Shown here: in pieces, positions 1 to 8,997 of the stretch
Layout of the letters: the number at the start of each line of letters is the position of its first letter
How positions within the stretch are numbered: position 1 is the stretch's first letter
Assembly (NCBI RefSeq): GCF_024436395.1
Contig: NZ_JAFMZO010000001.1
Coordinates: 442,181-506,180 of the forward strand
Direction of reading: 5' to 3'
From: Paradesertivirga mongoliensis
Lineage (GTDB): Bacteria > Bacteroidota > Bacteroidia > Sphingobacteriales > Sphingobacteriaceae
Length of the DNA stretch: 64,000 nt
Notes under the pieces: generated by a model
What the model saw: only the letters and a program-made list of their open reading frames with translations
Database searches by the model: none
Told to the model about the DNA's origin: nothing
Made by a program: the position numbers and the translations under genes

Positions 1-85
1 TCATTCCACCAATACCCCGGCGAAAGTACAATTATTTTTAGATTAAGGAAAATTATAAGGTATTTTAGGCCTCTCATAATTTCAA

Positions 86-958
86 TTGAAAAAGAGCGTA
101 TTATTTATAATAAATCCGATATCGGGGGGGAAAAAGAAATTAGAGTTTCCGGCTTTCGCAACAATGCATCTCGACCTCGACAGGTTTAATGCAGATTTTG
201 TTTATACCGAATGGCCTACACATGCTAACGATTTAGCTATAGAGGCTGTCGAGAACGGAATGGACATCGTGGTTTCGGTAGGCGGCGATGGCACTATAAA
301 CGAAGTAGCCTCTGCCCTGGAAGGCACAGATACCATTATGGGAATAATCCCTTTTGGTTCTGGAAACGGCCTGGCACGTTCTTTAAATATCTCTTTAAGC
401 AATAAAAAGGCGGTTCAGATTCTTAACAATCTTCACTGCCGGCGAATAGATTCGGGCATTCTGAACGAGCGGAAATTCTTCAACATGGCCGGGATGGGCT
501 TCGACGCTCATATCAGTGCAAAATTCGCCCAGTTGAAGAACCGGGGATTAAAAGGATATGTGCATACCGCCCTGAAAGAGGTGTCTGCATACGTTCCGGA
601 AAATTATGACCTTGAAATTGACGGCAATCATTACGAGCGGGAGGCATTTATGATTAGTATTGCAAACTCTTGCCAGTATGGCAATAATGCGTATATTTCA
701 CCCGACGCTAAATTGGATGATGGATTACTGGATGTATGTATTATTAAACCTTTTCCACTTGTACAATTTCCGGTAGTAGGGTATCATTTATTTAATAAAA
801 CGGTGCATACCACCAGTTATGTCGAGATAATAAAGGGAAAAAATATCCGTATTAACAGAAAACAAGGAGGGATGGTTCATGTGGACGGCGAACCCATCGA
901 GATGGATAAGTGTATTGAAATCAAGGTTAAACCTTTATCACTTGCTATTCTGAACTAG
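86..958 (+). CDS. Diacylglycerol kinase family lipid kinase (YegS/BmrU-like)
   Basis: A 290-residue protein of the DAGK/YegS lipid kinase family, which phosphorylates diacylglycerol or related lipids in the cytoplasm or at the inner membrane face. It has the N-terminal NPISGG motif (residues 10-15), the nucleotide-binding GGDGT motif (66-70) and PFGSGNGLAR (89-98). The length fits the family. The start is a TTG: the next in-frame ATG (about codon 27) would delete the NPISGG strand, so TTG is preferred. The next gene follows after 12 bases and is probably co-transcribed. The substrate cannot be read from the sequence. Confidence 0.9.
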   Translation: MKKSVLFIINPISGGKKKLEFPAFATMHLDLDRFNADFVYTEWPTHANDLAIEAVENGMDIVVSVGGDGTINEVASALEGTDTIMGIIPFGSGNGLARSLNISLSNKKAVQILNNLHCRRIDSGILNERKFFNMAGMGFDAHISAKFAQLKNRGLKGYVHTALKEVSAYVPENYDLEIDGNHYEREAFMISIANSCQYGNNAYISPDAKLDDGLLDVCIIKPFPLVQFPVVGYHLFNKTVHTTSYVEIIKGKNIRINRKQGGMVHVDGEPIEMDKCIEIKVKPLSLAILN

Positions 959-970
959 GTATTTTCAATA

Positions 971-1315
971 ATGTCAAAAAAAAACAAAAACATATCAGGC
1001 GTAGTTTATTCGACTGATCCCGGATTTGAGTACCAGTTTGATGAAACGCCCGAACAAAAAACTCTGGCTCCCCAGCAACAGGACCTCCGGGTTCAACTAG
1101 ACAAGAAACAAAGAGGCGGTAAGGCAGTTACACTAATAACCGGATTTAAAGGCACGACTGAAGATCTGGAAGCGCTCGGAAAAAAGCTGAAGCAAAAATG
1201 CGGAACCGGCGGTGCATCTAAACTTAACGAAATCTTAATACAAGGCGACTTTAGGGATAAAATAGTAGAAATACTTAAAAACGAAGGATTTAAGGTAAAA
1301 AAATCCGGAGGCTAA
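971..1315 (+). CDS. SUI1/eIF1-like translation factor (YciH family)
   Basis: A 114-residue protein with a C-terminal SUI1 domain (about residues 38-110), including the [17 protein letters not shown] stretch and the GTGGA turn typical of bacterial YciH. The family resembles eukaryotic eIF1 and is thought to influence start-site fidelity on the 30S subunit. The first 35 residues are polar and low in complexity, as in many homologues. It follows the lipid kinase closely and is probably in one transcript with it. About 280 bases separate it from exbB; an ORF of 60 codons in that gap has no recognisable features and is not annotated. Confidence 0.9.
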   Translation: MSKKNKNISGVVYSTDPGFEYQFDETPEQKTLAPQQQDLRVQLDKKQRGGKAVTLITGFKGTTEDLEALGKKLKQKCGTGGASKLNEILIQGDFRDKIVEILKNEGFKVKKSGG

Positions 1316-1500
1316 CCACCACAAAAACAGCGATTAAACTGTATTTAATCAAGATATTTGCATTTGATAGAAAAAATAGTTTTCATTGTAAAACAATTTT
1401 TTTCAAACACCAGTTATAAGTCCCAAACGGAGATTCTGCTGGATCGGGTAACTGAATTGTTATCATGTGCACAAATAATTTTTTATTACTTCGAAAATTA

Positions 1501-1508
1501 TATTTTTG
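1501..1508 (+). promoter_or_regulatory. Possible -7 element for the exbB operon
   Basis: TATTTTTG matches the Bacteroidota -7 consensus TAnnTTTG, about 85 bases upstream of exbB in an AT-rich gap. No convincing -33 element is seen at the expected distance, so this is only a candidate. Confidence 0.35.
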
Positions 1509-1592
1509 TTACCCCGTTATACAAACTTTGCAATCAATAAATTAAAAACTATTATAATCTAAACTAAATTTAAAACTAAATTTTAAAGTAAA

Positions 1593-2435
1593 ATGGCAAC
1601 CGCACCAAAAGCAACAACAGCAACAGCGAAGAAAGAGGGAAATGGTTCAAACATCTTTGCGAGTTTATCCATAGTAATCTGCCTGGTAATCGCATTCCTC
1701 CTATGGAAATTTGTGATGGGAGATCCGTCGAATTTTGTGGGTGGAGCAGATCCGGATCTGCATGATACCCAACCTCTACAAGGAAATTATTTTGGGATGG
1801 TATATAAAGGCGGATATGTAGTTCCGGTACTAATGGGAATGTTTTTAATGGTAATTGTATTCTCTATTGAGCGTTTTATCGTTATTAATAAAGCTGCCGG
1901 TACCGGAAACGTAGACGTTTTCGTAAGAAAAATTCAAGGCTTTTTAAGTGCTGGAAACATTGAAGCAGCAATGGCAGAGTGCGATAAACAAAAAGGCTCA
2001 GTAGCAAACGTTATCAAATCTGGATTGAAAAAATACAGAGAAGTTGAAAACGACGCCAGAATGAATACAGAACAAGCATCATTAGCCATCCAGAAAGACA
2101 TCGAAGAGGCTACTTCTCTTGAAATGCCAATGTTAGAACAAAACCTGACGGTAATTGCTACTTTGGTATCAGTTGGTACTCTTGCAGGTTTGTTAGGTAC
2201 AGTAACAGGTATGATCAAGGCCTTCGCCGGTTTGGCACAAGCAGGTGCTCCTGATTCATCTGCACTTGCAAACGGTATCTCTGAGGCACTAATCAATACT
2301 GCAACTGGTATCGGTACATCTTTCCTTGCAATTATTATGTACAATTTCTTCACTTCAAAAATTGATAAATTGACTTATTCAATCGATGAGGCTGGATTTT
2401 CAATTGTTCAAACGTACGCAAGTACACATAAATAA
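1593..2435 (+). CDS. exbB: ExbB/TolQ/MotA-type proton channel
   Basis: A 280-residue inner membrane protein, the stator channel that couples proton flow to TonB. It has membrane segments at about residues 22-42, 75-95 and two C-terminal ones (about 185-215 and 235-255). The family signature GLLGTVTGMIKAF is at residues 199-211. The N-terminus carries an extra low-complexity Ala/Thr/Lys stretch and an added membrane helix compared with E. coli ExbB, as usual in Bacteroidota. It is the first gene of exbB-exbD-exbD-tonB, which is expected to power many SusC-type TonB-dependent receptors. Confidence 0.95.
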   Translation: MATAPKATTATAKKEGNGSNIFASLSIVICLVIAFLLWKFVMGDPSNFVGGADPDLHDTQPLQGNYFGMVYKGGYVVPVLMGMFLMVIVFSIERFIVINKAAGTGNVDVFVRKIQGFLSAGNIEAAMAECDKQKGSVANVIKSGLKKYREVENDARMNTEQASLAIQKDIEEATSLEMPMLEQNLTVIATLVSVGTLAGLLGTVTGMIKAFAGLAQAGAPDSSALANGISEALINTATGIGTSFLAIIMYNFFTSKIDKLTYSIDEAGFSIVQTYASTHK

Positions 2436-2450
2436 AATTTCGAAAGATTT

Positions 2451-2484
2451 ATTTGCTCGGGCTTATGGAAAGTGCCGGGCAAAT
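2451..2484 (+). other. Intra-operon hairpin between exbB and exbD
   Basis: ATTTGCTCGG (2451-2460) pairs with CCGGGCAAAT (2475-2484), ten base pairs with one G-T wobble and a 14-base loop. There is no T-run after it, so it is more likely an mRNA-stabilising or processing stem that separates exbB levels from the downstream genes than a terminator. Confidence 0.45.
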
Positions 2485-2517
2485 TCATCTATATATAAAC
2501 GATTAGAAATTTAAGCG

Positions 2518-3138
2518 ATGCCTAGAGTTAAAGTTGCAAGGAAGAGTACAGCTATCGATATGACGGCAATGTGCGACGTGGCGTTTCTGCTGTTAACGTT
2601 TTTCATTTTAACAGCAACTGCCCGCCAGCCAGAACCGCTACCGGTTGATACTCCATCCTCCACCACAAAAGCGAAACAACCATCAACCAATATTGCCGTT
2701 ATCACCATCGGAAATGGTAAAGTATTCTTTGGAGTAGCTGAAGAAGCTGTTCGTGTTCGTACACTCGAAAAAATGAGCGAACGCTACAGCTATCCTTTCA
2801 CAGCTGAAGAAAAAGAAAGATTTTCTTTGATGGAAAGCTTTGGCGTTCCTATAGGTAATTTAAAACAAGTTATCAATGTGGGTAACGAACAACGGCTAAA
2901 ACCTGGGTTCCAGACCGGAATCCCAATAGACTCTATTGGTGGTCAGGCCTCCGAATTACATTACTGGATCTTGAACTCAAGATATGCGGCTAAAGAGCTT
3001 AACAATGCCTCTCTACGCTTTAGTATAAAAGGTGATTCCAAAGAAGAATACCCTACGGTTAAAAAGATCATTGATATGTTACAAAAGCAGGAAGTAAATA
3101 AATTTAGCTTTATTACTGCTCTTGAAGGAACTGATTAA
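2518..3138 (+). CDS. exbD: ExbD/TolR-type biopolymer transport protein (first copy)
   Basis: A 206-residue ExbD-family subunit that forms the core of the ExbB-ExbD proton motor. It has a short cytoplasmic N-terminus, one membrane helix (about residues 18-35) containing the proton-carrying aspartate D20 in CDVAFLLLTFF, and a periplasmic domain. The periplasmic part is longer than in E. coli ExbD (141 aa) and differs from the second copy, suggesting that the two act as non-identical partners. It lies 82 bases after exbB across a hairpin. Confidence 0.92.
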   Translation: MPRVKVARKSTAIDMTAMCDVAFLLLTFFILTATARQPEPLPVDTPSSTTKAKQPSTNIAVITIGNGKVFFGVAEEAVRVRTLEKMSERYSYPFTAEEKERFSLMESFGVPIGNLKQVINVGNEQRLKPGFQTGIPIDSIGGQASELHYWILNSRYAAKELNNASLRFSIKGDSKEEYPTVKKIIDMLQKQEVNKFSFITALEGTD

Positions 3139-3158
3139 ATATCATAAAATATTAAACA

Positions 3159-3692
3159 ATGGCAGAATTAGATACCTCCAGCGGGGGTGGTAAAGGCGGG
3201 AAGGTAAGAAGTAAGAAAGCTTCAACAAGAGTCGATTTAACGGCGATGGTTGATCTTGCATTCTTATTGATCACCTTCTTCATGCTAACTACCTCCCTAA
3301 ATAAACCTCAGGCCATGGATATGACCATGCCTGATAAGGAAGAGAATGTTGATGATAACCTTAAGGTTGCTGACGACAGAACGATGACTATTCTTTTAGG
3401 CAATAATAACGAGATCGAATGGTATATGGGGACGGTTGATAATCCAACAACTCCAACGACAACCGGTTATGGTAAAAACGGAATCAGAGCTGCGCTTCTA
3501 GATAAAATGAAGTCCGTAAGAGCTGCAACCGGTAAAGACCTGTTCGTAATCATCAAGCCCAGCGATAAATCATCATACAAGAACTTAGTAGATATTTTTG
3601 ATGAAGTAAATATAGTAGACGTTAAACAACGTGCGCTTACTGATATTACTGCTGACGAAATTGAGTTATTAAAACGCGATGGTCTTTATTAA
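3159..3692 (+). CDS. exbD: ExbD/TolR-type biopolymer transport protein (second copy)
   Basis: A 177-residue ExbD paralogue. The N-terminus is Gly/Lys-rich, followed by a membrane helix (about 29-46) with the conserved aspartate D32 in VDLAFLLITFFML, then a periplasmic domain. It is 20 bases after the first exbD. Two consecutive, clearly different exbD genes between exbB and tonB is the standard Bacteroidota arrangement. Confidence 0.92.
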   Translation: MAELDTSSGGGKGGKVRSKKASTRVDLTAMVDLAFLLITFFMLTTSLNKPQAMDMTMPDKEENVDDNLKVADDRTMTILLGNNNEIEWYMGTVDNPTTPTTTGYGKNGIRAALLDKMKSVRAATGKDLFVIIKPSDKSSYKNLVDIFDEVNIVDVKQRALTDITADEIELLKRDGLY

Positions 3693-3721
3693 CAAAAACG
3701 TATTTACGTCAAAACATTAAA

Positions 3722-4546
3722 ATGGCAAAGTTAGATATTTTTAAAACCGCGTGGATCGACGTAGTTTTTGCAGGTAGGAATCAGGCTTATGGAGCTTATG
3801 AGTTACGGAAACTAAACTCATGGAATACCACAAAAGCCCTGATGATTGGTGGTACCATATTTATTCTGGCGATAAGCACTCCTTTAATTTTAAAATACGT
3901 TAAAGGTTTGACACCAGAGGATAAAGAAAAACTGATCGAAACAGAAGTAATCCTTACTCCTCCGCCTCCTGTAGACGAGAACACGCCTCCACCTCCGCCA
4001 CCTGTTGAACCACCAAGACCTAAAGTGGATCAGATCAGGTTCCCACCTCCGGTAGTAGTACCCAAAGAAGAGGTTAGAGATGAAGAGCCACCAACTGTTG
4101 AAGAACTTAAAGTGGCAGATCCGGGGCAAAAAACAATTGAAGGTGACCCTACTCAGGAAGTTCGGATTGAAGAACCTGTTGGTGAGGCCCCTGTAGGCTC
4201 TCAGGTTACAGAAGACAATAGTATTCACTCTGTGGCTACCATCGAGGTAATGCCTAAATACCCGGGCGGTATGGATGAATTTTATAAATGGGTTGGAAGG
4301 ACATATGAATACCCAACTTCCGCTCGTGAGGCTGGCGTATCCGGCCGATTGACCGTGTCTTTCGTAGTTGAAAAAGATGGTTCTTTAACCGATATAAAAG
4401 TTCTGAAAGATTTAGGACATGGCACTGGCGATGTTGCCAAAAGAATGTTAATGAAGTCTAAGAAATGGGAACCAGGCATTCAGAATGGCCGGCCTGTACG
4501 TGTACAGTACACTTTACCGTTAATGCTGCAAATGGAAGCCCAATAA
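3722..4546 (+). CDS. tonB: TonB energy transducer
   Basis: A 274-residue TonB protein that carries energy from ExbBD to outer membrane receptors. It has an N-terminal segment with RNQAYGAYELRK typical of Bacteroidota TonB, one membrane helix (about 38-58), a proline-rich periplasm-spanning region (about 78-125, PPPPP runs) and a C-terminal TonB domain (about 175-272) with MPKYPGG, YP and KWEPG motifs. It is last of the exbB-exbD-exbD-tonB set, and the next small gene begins 2 bases later. Confidence 0.95.
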   Translation: MAKLDIFKTAWIDVVFAGRNQAYGAYELRKLNSWNTTKALMIGGTIFILAISTPLILKYVKGLTPEDKEKLIETEVILTPPPPVDENTPPPPPPVEPPRPKVDQIRFPPPVVVPKEEVRDEEPPTVEELKVADPGQKTIEGDPTQEVRIEEPVGEAPVGSQVTEDNSIHSVATIEVMPKYPGGMDEFYKWVGRTYEYPTSAREAGVSGRLTVSFVVEKDGSLTDIKVLKDLGHGTGDVAKRMLMKSKKWEPGIQNGRPVRVQYTLPLMLQMEAQ

Positions 4547-4547
4547 C

Positions 4548-4772
4548 ATGCTAAATAGAAACAATGAGATACAGAAATCGCCCGACAAGCGATTTCTGTT
4601 CATTTTAGGCCTTTTAATATTTGCCGCTTACCTGGTACTCGGAATTATATTGCTATTTTTCAAAAATGTGCTTCCGCAGTTTGAGAATCCATACCGCACG
4701 ATCTTTGGAATAGCGGTAATTGTATACGCCTTCTTCAGGTTTATGAGATTGATGCAAGTAAAAAATAATTAA
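4548..4772 (+). CDS. Small two-helix membrane protein, function unknown
   Basis: A 74-residue protein with a polar N-terminus containing SPDKRF, two hydrophobic helices (about 16-38 and 48-64) and a basic tail. I do not recognise a named family. It is placed tightly between tonB (2-base gap) and the PstS-like gene (2-base gap), so it is clearly in the operon and is probably real. A role near the TonB complex is only inferred from position. Confidence 0.75.
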   Translation: MLNRNNEIQKSPDKRFLFILGLLIFAAYLVLGIILLFFKNVLPQFENPYRTIFGIAVIVYAFFRFMRLMQVKNN

Positions 4773-4774
4773 TC

Positions 4775-5671
4775 ATGCGGTATCTTGCCTTTTTTTCGAT
4801 CATTTTATTCCTGGCAGCCTGCAGCAACAATAACACGGCAGAAGAACAGGCCACAGAGCCGGGCATACAGATACTGGTCGACGAGAGCTTTGCCCCTATT
4901 ATTGACGACCAGTATCAGGTATTTAAAAGCAGCTATCCAAACCTGAAGGTTGAGCTTTTTTATAAATCTGAGAACGCAGTAATACACAGCCTACAGGAGG
5001 GGGATGTAGGTATCGCCATCCTGTCGCGAAAGTTACTCCCCCAGGAAATAAAGCTTTTCGAAAAGCGGGAAATAAGTGTCAGGGCAAATAAAGTAGCAAC
5101 AGATGCGGTGGCTTTTATCACCCATAAATCCTCGACAGACTCATCAATAACAGTTGACGAAGTTACAGGCATTATGCGGGGAGCGGCATCTGCAAAAAAT
5201 CTCATCTTCGATAACGCCAATTCAAGTAATGTAAGGTATTTAAAGGATTTGGCCGAAATAAAAGATTTGCCGAAAAAAGGGGTATATGCCTTACAAAGCA
5301 ATGACGATGTAATTAAATACGTACACAATAATCCGGGTACAATTGGTGTTATAGGTATTAATTGGATGAAACAGCCCACTAAAGAATTAGAACCTATTGT
5401 AAAACAGCTAAAGGTATTATCGGTGAAAAACTCGAAAGGGCTTCCCGGATCGGATAAGTTTTACAAACCTTCCCAAAATAATTTAGCTTTGGGATTGTAT
5501 CCTCTCAGCAGAGACATATTTTTTATCGACTGCCAGGGCGGAAGAGCCGGCTCAAGCTTTGAAGCATTTGTAGCCGGAGAACGCGGACAACGCATAATAT
5601 TAAAATCAGGCTTGATGCCGAACAAAATCCCATCAAGAGAAATATTAATAAGAGAAACAAGAAAACCATGA
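4775..5671 (+). CDS. PstS-like substrate-binding lipoprotein
   Basis: A 298-residue periplasmic lipoprotein resembling phosphate-type (PstS) solute-binding proteins. It has a signal peptide ending in the lipobox LAAC (Cys16), then a Ser/Asn linker and a binding domain of two lobes. No pstC, pstA or pstB lies nearby. The gene is inside the TonB operon and overlaps the following TPR gene by 4 bases, so a role as a periplasmic part of the TonB system, rather than phosphate import, is plausible. The ligand is unknown. Confidence 0.82.
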   Translation: MRYLAFFSIILFLAACSNNNTAEEQATEPGIQILVDESFAPIIDDQYQVFKSSYPNLKVELFYKSENAVIHSLQEGDVGIAILSRKLLPQEIKLFEKREISVRANKVATDAVAFITHKSSTDSSITVDEVTGIMRGAASAKNLIFDNANSSNVRYLKDLAEIKDLPKKGVYALQSNDDVIKYVHNNPGTIGVIGINWMKQPTKELEPIVKQLKVLSVKNSKGLPGSDKFYKPSQNNLALGLYPLSRDIFFIDCQGGRAGSSFEAFVAGERGQRIILKSGLMPNKIPSREILIRETRKP

Positions 5672-7392
5672 AATATTTAGAGATGAAACTGATCAAAAAA
5701 GTTGTAAATGCAGGTCTACTCATTGCAGTTGTTGGAACCACTGCTGCTTACGGGCAAAATATAGCAGAGGTGAAAATGGCAATTGATGCCGAGCAATATC
5801 AAAAAGCGAAAACATCGTTAAAAGCCCTGGCTGCTTCGAAGCCCAGCGCCGAAGTATATTTTCATTTAGGAAATCTTTACCTGGCAGACTATCCGGATTC
5901 TGCTAAAGCATTGTACAGCAAAGGTGTTGCAGCTGATGCAAAGAACTCTTTAAGTTATATCGGCTTAGGTGCAATAGATTTAAGAAACAATAATGCCGCA
6001 GCTGCAAAAGCAAATTTTGATAAAGCAATTGATGAGGCAGGAAGAAGAGATAATGACCCGTATATCTATATCGCCAAGGCTTATATAGCGGCTCCAAAAC
6101 CAGATTATAACACTGCAATAACTTATCTGGAGAAAGCCATTGCAATGGATGCTAAAGATGCAGAAGCTCAGCTAGCATTAGGCGATGCTTACAGAGGACT
6201 GGATAAAAACAGTGAGGCTTTTAGTGCGTATCGCAGCGCTTACGAGCTAAATAAAAGCCTTCTAAGAGCTAAAATAGAGCTTGGAGTAATCAACAAACGC
6301 GCGCAGGCATGGCAACAATCTATTGACGAATTCAATGCCGTTTTAGCGATTAACCCTAACTACGCACCAGCTTACCGCGAACTTGCAGAAACGTATAACA
6401 ACTGGGCAACAAAATCAACGGATATTAAAGACTTCGAAGCTAAGAATAAACAAGCACTCGATGCATATCGTAAGTACATGGATCTGACTGACAGATCTCT
6501 TGAATCCAGAATGCGCTATGCAGACTTCCTGATCCTTGCTAAAGATTATAAAACCTTAGAGAGTGAGGCACAGGAGATGGCGAAAATCGATAAAACTAAT
6601 CCTCGTATCTATCGCTACCTTGGTTTTGCAGCTTTCGAGAATGGAAATTTTCAAGAAAGTATTACTGCAATCAATACCTGGATGTCAAAAGCTGACAAAT
6701 CTCGTTTACATCCACACGATTACCTTTATTTAGGTAAAGCTCAGATCAAACAGGGGAATGCAGCTGAGGGTGTTAAAAACCTTACTACGGCATTAGATAC
6801 GACCTTATATTCAAAAATGGAGCCTTCTATTGCTGAGGTAGTTAAGACAGGTGTAGCAGAACAAATGAGCGCTATCGGAAAAGATTTGTTCTCAGCAAAA
6901 AAATATGAGGACGCAGCACAGGTGTACGAACTATCGTTGCAGGCACCTAAACCCCTGGTTGCCGACAGGTTCTATGTAGGATACTCCCATTACTTCCACT
7001 ATGTTAATGTTCCCGAGGCAGAGAAATCTCAACATAAGGCAAGCCTTGTGAGAGCAGATTCGGCGTTTAGCAATGTCAGCAAGGTAGTTCCTGACTATGC
7101 TCTTGCATATCTTTACAGAGCAAGGGTAAACAGGCTGCTTGATGATGAAAAAAATCCGAAAGGCCTAGCAGTACCGCATTTTGAGAAGTTCATTACCCTT
7201 CAAGCCGCTACTCCCGTTGATAAATTAACTAAAAATAATAAGTTGGATTTAGTTGATGCTTATTATTATGTAGGTTATCATTCCATCTTATCGGATCCAA
7301 ACAAAGCGAAGACCTATTTCAACAAAGTGTTAGAACTGGATCCTACTCACGCAGGTGCTCAGCAGTCGCTAAGATCACTGGCAACTAATTAA
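5668..7392 (+). CDS. Exported tetratricopeptide repeat protein
   Basis: A 574-residue protein with an N-terminal signal peptide (cleavage likely near AYG-QN, residue 31) and TPR-like helical pairs through most of its length, for example near residues 40-110, 120-260 and 480-570. It is probably periplasmic and acts as a scaffold. The start overlaps the stop of the PstS-like gene (ATGA); an alternative ATG five codons later is equally possible. Its place at the end of the exbB-tonB operon suggests that it works with the TonB machinery, but no enzyme domain is visible. Confidence 0.85.
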   Translation: MKYLEMKLIKKVVNAGLLIAVVGTTAAYGQNIAEVKMAIDAEQYQKAKTSLKALAASKPSAEVYFHLGNLYLADYPDSAKALYSKGVAADAKNSLSYIGLGAIDLRNNNAAAAKANFDKAIDEAGRRDNDPYIYIAKAYIAAPKPDYNTAITYLEKAIAMDAKDAEAQLALGDAYRGLDKNSEAFSAYRSAYELNKSLLRAKIELGVINKRAQAWQQSIDEFNAVLAINPNYAPAYRELAETYNNWATKSTDIKDFEAKNKQALDAYRKYMDLTDRSLESRMRYADFLILAKDYKTLESEAQEMAKIDKTNPRIYRYLGFAAFENGNFQESITAINTWMSKADKSRLHPHDYLYLGKAQIKQGNAAEGVKNLTTALDTTLYSKMEPSIAEVVKTGVAEQMSAIGKDLFSAKKYEDAAQVYELSLQAPKPLVADRFYVGYSHYFHYVNVPEAEKSQHKASLVRADSAFSNVSKVVPDYALAYLYRARVNRLLDDEKNPKGLAVPHFEKFITLQAATPVDKLTKNNKLDLVDAYYYVGYHSILSDPNKAKTYFNKVLELDPTHAGAQQSLRSLATN

Positions 7393-7409
7393 TAATATTG
7401 GTTTTAAAG

Positions 7410-7442
7410 GAGCCGGCATCTGGAAAGATTCCGGCTCTTTTT
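7410..7442 (+). terminator. Rho-independent terminator after the TonB operon
   Basis: GAGCCGG (7410-7416) pairs with CCGGCTC (7431-7437) around a 14-base loop and is followed by five T. It lies just after the TPR gene stop and separates it from the nuo operon. Confidence 0.85.
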
Positions 7443-7445
7443 GTT

Positions 7446-7453
7446 TATATTTG
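7446..7453 (+). promoter_or_regulatory. Promoter -7 element for nuoA
   Basis: TATATTTG fits the Bacteroidota -7 consensus TAnnTTTG, directly downstream of the terminator and 18 bases before the nuoA ATG. The -33 element is not clear. Confidence 0.55.
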
Positions 7454-7470
7454 CGCACCTTTTTTTAACA

Positions 7471-7842
7471 ATGGAAGCACAAAGCACACCAGTAAGTTAC
7501 CTTCCAATCATTTTTCAAATGATTGTAGCGCTTGGTTTTGTGGTGACAACTATGATTGCCACCCATCTTTTAGGACCGAAGCGCAAAACCAAAGACAAAC
7601 TAACCCCTTTCGAATCGGGGATAGAGGTAATAGGAAACGCCCGTCAGCCGTTCTCTATTAAATATTTTTTGGTCGCAATTTTGTTTGTACTATTCGATAT
7701 CGAAGTAATATTTATGTATCCATGGGCGGTGAACTTTCGTGAAATGGGAATGGAGGGACTGATCGAGATGTTTATTTTCATGGGAACATTATTACTGGGC
7801 TTTATCTACATTATCAAGAAAAAAGCTTTAGACTGGGAATAG
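7471..7842 (+). CDS. nuoA: NADH-quinone oxidoreductase subunit A
   Basis: A 123-residue membrane subunit of complex I with three predicted helices (about residues 10-30, 60-82, 92-112). The conserved PFESGIEVIGNARQPFSIKYF region and the acidic FDIEVIF helix of NuoA/ND3 are present. A TTG ten codons upstream (7441) is open, but it falls in the terminator tail and upstream of the predicted transcription start, so the ATG at 7471 is chosen. It is the first gene of the 14-subunit nuo cluster. Confidence 0.94.
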   Translation: MEAQSTPVSYLPIIFQMIVALGFVVTTMIATHLLGPKRKTKDKLTPFESGIEVIGNARQPFSIKYFLVAILFVLFDIEVIFMYPWAVNFREMGMEGLIEMFIFMGTLLLGFIYIIKKKALDWE

Positions 7843-7896
7843 TAATTAGAACATTTCTAAATAGATATACCCTCCAAAACAAAATTTGTAAAACTT

Positions 7897-7904
7897 TAAA
7901 TTTG
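7897..7904 (+). promoter_or_regulatory. Possible internal promoter -7 element for nuoB
   Basis: TAAATTTG matches TAnnTTTG in the 106-base gap between nuoA and nuoB, about 45 bases before the nuoB ATG. No -33 match at standard spacing is seen. Confidence 0.45.
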
Positions 7905-7948
7905 CCGCTTGATTCTTCTATAGATCAAGCATTGGAAGGACAAAAAAC

Positions 7949-8491
7949 ATGAGTGATATTAAACTAGCAGAAGCGCCTCCGGGAATTGAAGGATCGGGCT
8001 TTTTTGCGACTTCATTCGATAAAGTGATCGGGCTTGCCCGTTCGCATTCTTTATGGCCACTACCCTTCGCAACTTCATGCTGCGGAATTGAGTTTATGGC
8101 TACTATGGGCTCTCACTACGACCTGGCCAGATTCGGCTCCGAAAGACCATCATTTTCTCCCCGCCAGGCTGATATGCTTCTGGTAATGGGAACAATTGCA
8201 AAAAAGATGGGCCCCGTTTTAAGGCAGGTGTATCTCCAAATGGCTGAGCCCCGTTGGGTAATTGCTGTAGGTGCATGCGCCAGTAGCGGTGGTATCTTTG
8301 ATACGTACTCGGTTCTGCAGGGTATCGACGAGATAATTCCGGTTGACGTTTACGTACCTGGTTGCCCGCCCCGGCCCGAAGCTATTCTAACCGGTGTTCT
8401 AAAGTTACAAGACCTGGTTAAAAACGAATCTTTGCGCAGAAGAAACGAGCCTGAATACAAAGAGTTAATGAACAAATACGGAATACAGTAG
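7949..8491 (+). CDS. nuoB: NADH-quinone oxidoreductase subunit B
   Basis: A 180-residue complex I subunit that holds the terminal [4Fe-4S] cluster N2 next to the quinone site. All cluster cysteines are visible: the tandem C44-C45 in [12 protein letters not shown]110 in VGACASSGG and C139 in [10 protein letters not shown]. The stop is immediately followed by the nuoC ATG. Length is normal for the family. Confidence 0.97.
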   Translation: MSDIKLAEAPPGIEGSGFFATSFDKVIGLARSHSLWPLPFATSCCGIEFMATMGSHYDLARFGSERPSFSPRQADMLLVMGTIAKKMGPVLRQVYLQMAEPRWVIAVGACASSGGIFDTYSVLQGIDEIIPVDVYVPGCPPRPEAILTGVLKLQDLVKNESLRRRNEPEYKELMNKYGIQ

Positions 8492-8995
8492 ATGGGGAAG
8501 ATCAGCAACCAAACTGTACTGGATAAATTAAATCAGCAATTTGGTGATAAGATAAGCCTTGCGGCAGAACCTTATGGCCTTTTGACTTTTGAAACCACCA
8601 AAGAAGATATAATTCCGATTCTCAGCTTCTTAAAACAGGATGAGGAATTGAAGTTTAACTTCCTGACAGACATCACAGGCATACACTACCCGGAAACGGC
8701 GCTTCCTATAGGTGTAATTTACCATGTGCATAGCTTTGTAAATAATGTCCGGGTTCGTATTAAAGTTTTCCTGGAAGAAATCAATCCGGTTATCCCAACC
8801 GCAACGGTACTTTGGGAAGGTGCAAACTGGATGGAAAGAGAAACTTACGATTTCTTCGGAATTACGTTTGAAGGACACCCAGGCTTGTATCGTATATTAA
8901 ATGTAGACGACATGACGGTTTTTCCAATGAGAAAAGAATATCCGCTGGAAGACCCGAATCGTGTAGATAAAAAAGACTTTTTCTTCGGAAGATAA
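8492..8995 (+). CDS. nuoC: NADH-quinone oxidoreductase subunit C
   Basis: A 167-residue hydrophilic subunit of the complex I peripheral arm (30-kDa subunit family). The conserved C-terminal block ERETYDFFGITFEGHP and the RKEYPLED motif are present. It directly abuts nuoB with no spacer, and nuoD starts 2 bases after it. NuoC and NuoD are separate here, unlike the fused NuoCD of E. coli. Confidence 0.96.
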   Translation: MGKISNQTVLDKLNQQFGDKISLAAEPYGLLTFETTKEDIIPILSFLKQDEELKFNFLTDITGIHYPETALPIGVIYHVHSFVNNVRVRIKVFLEEINPVIPTATVLWEGANWMERETYDFFGITFEGHPGLYRILNVDDMTVFPMRKEYPLEDPNRVDKKDFFFGR

Positions 8996-8997
8996 CG

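Noticed and set aside
1358..1540. A 60-codon open frame between the SUI1-like gene and exbB
   Set aside because: It starts with TTG, has no recognisable motif and lies in AT-rich DNA with promoter-like sequence; it reads like non-coding spacer.
1934..2353. Long antisense frame in exbB, and similar antisense frames in nuo and glycan genes
   Set aside because: They mirror well-supported coding frames and show no family features of their own.
7398..7661. An open frame overlapping the nuoA start
   Set aside because: It runs through the terminator and is in another frame of nuoA, which has clear family motifs.
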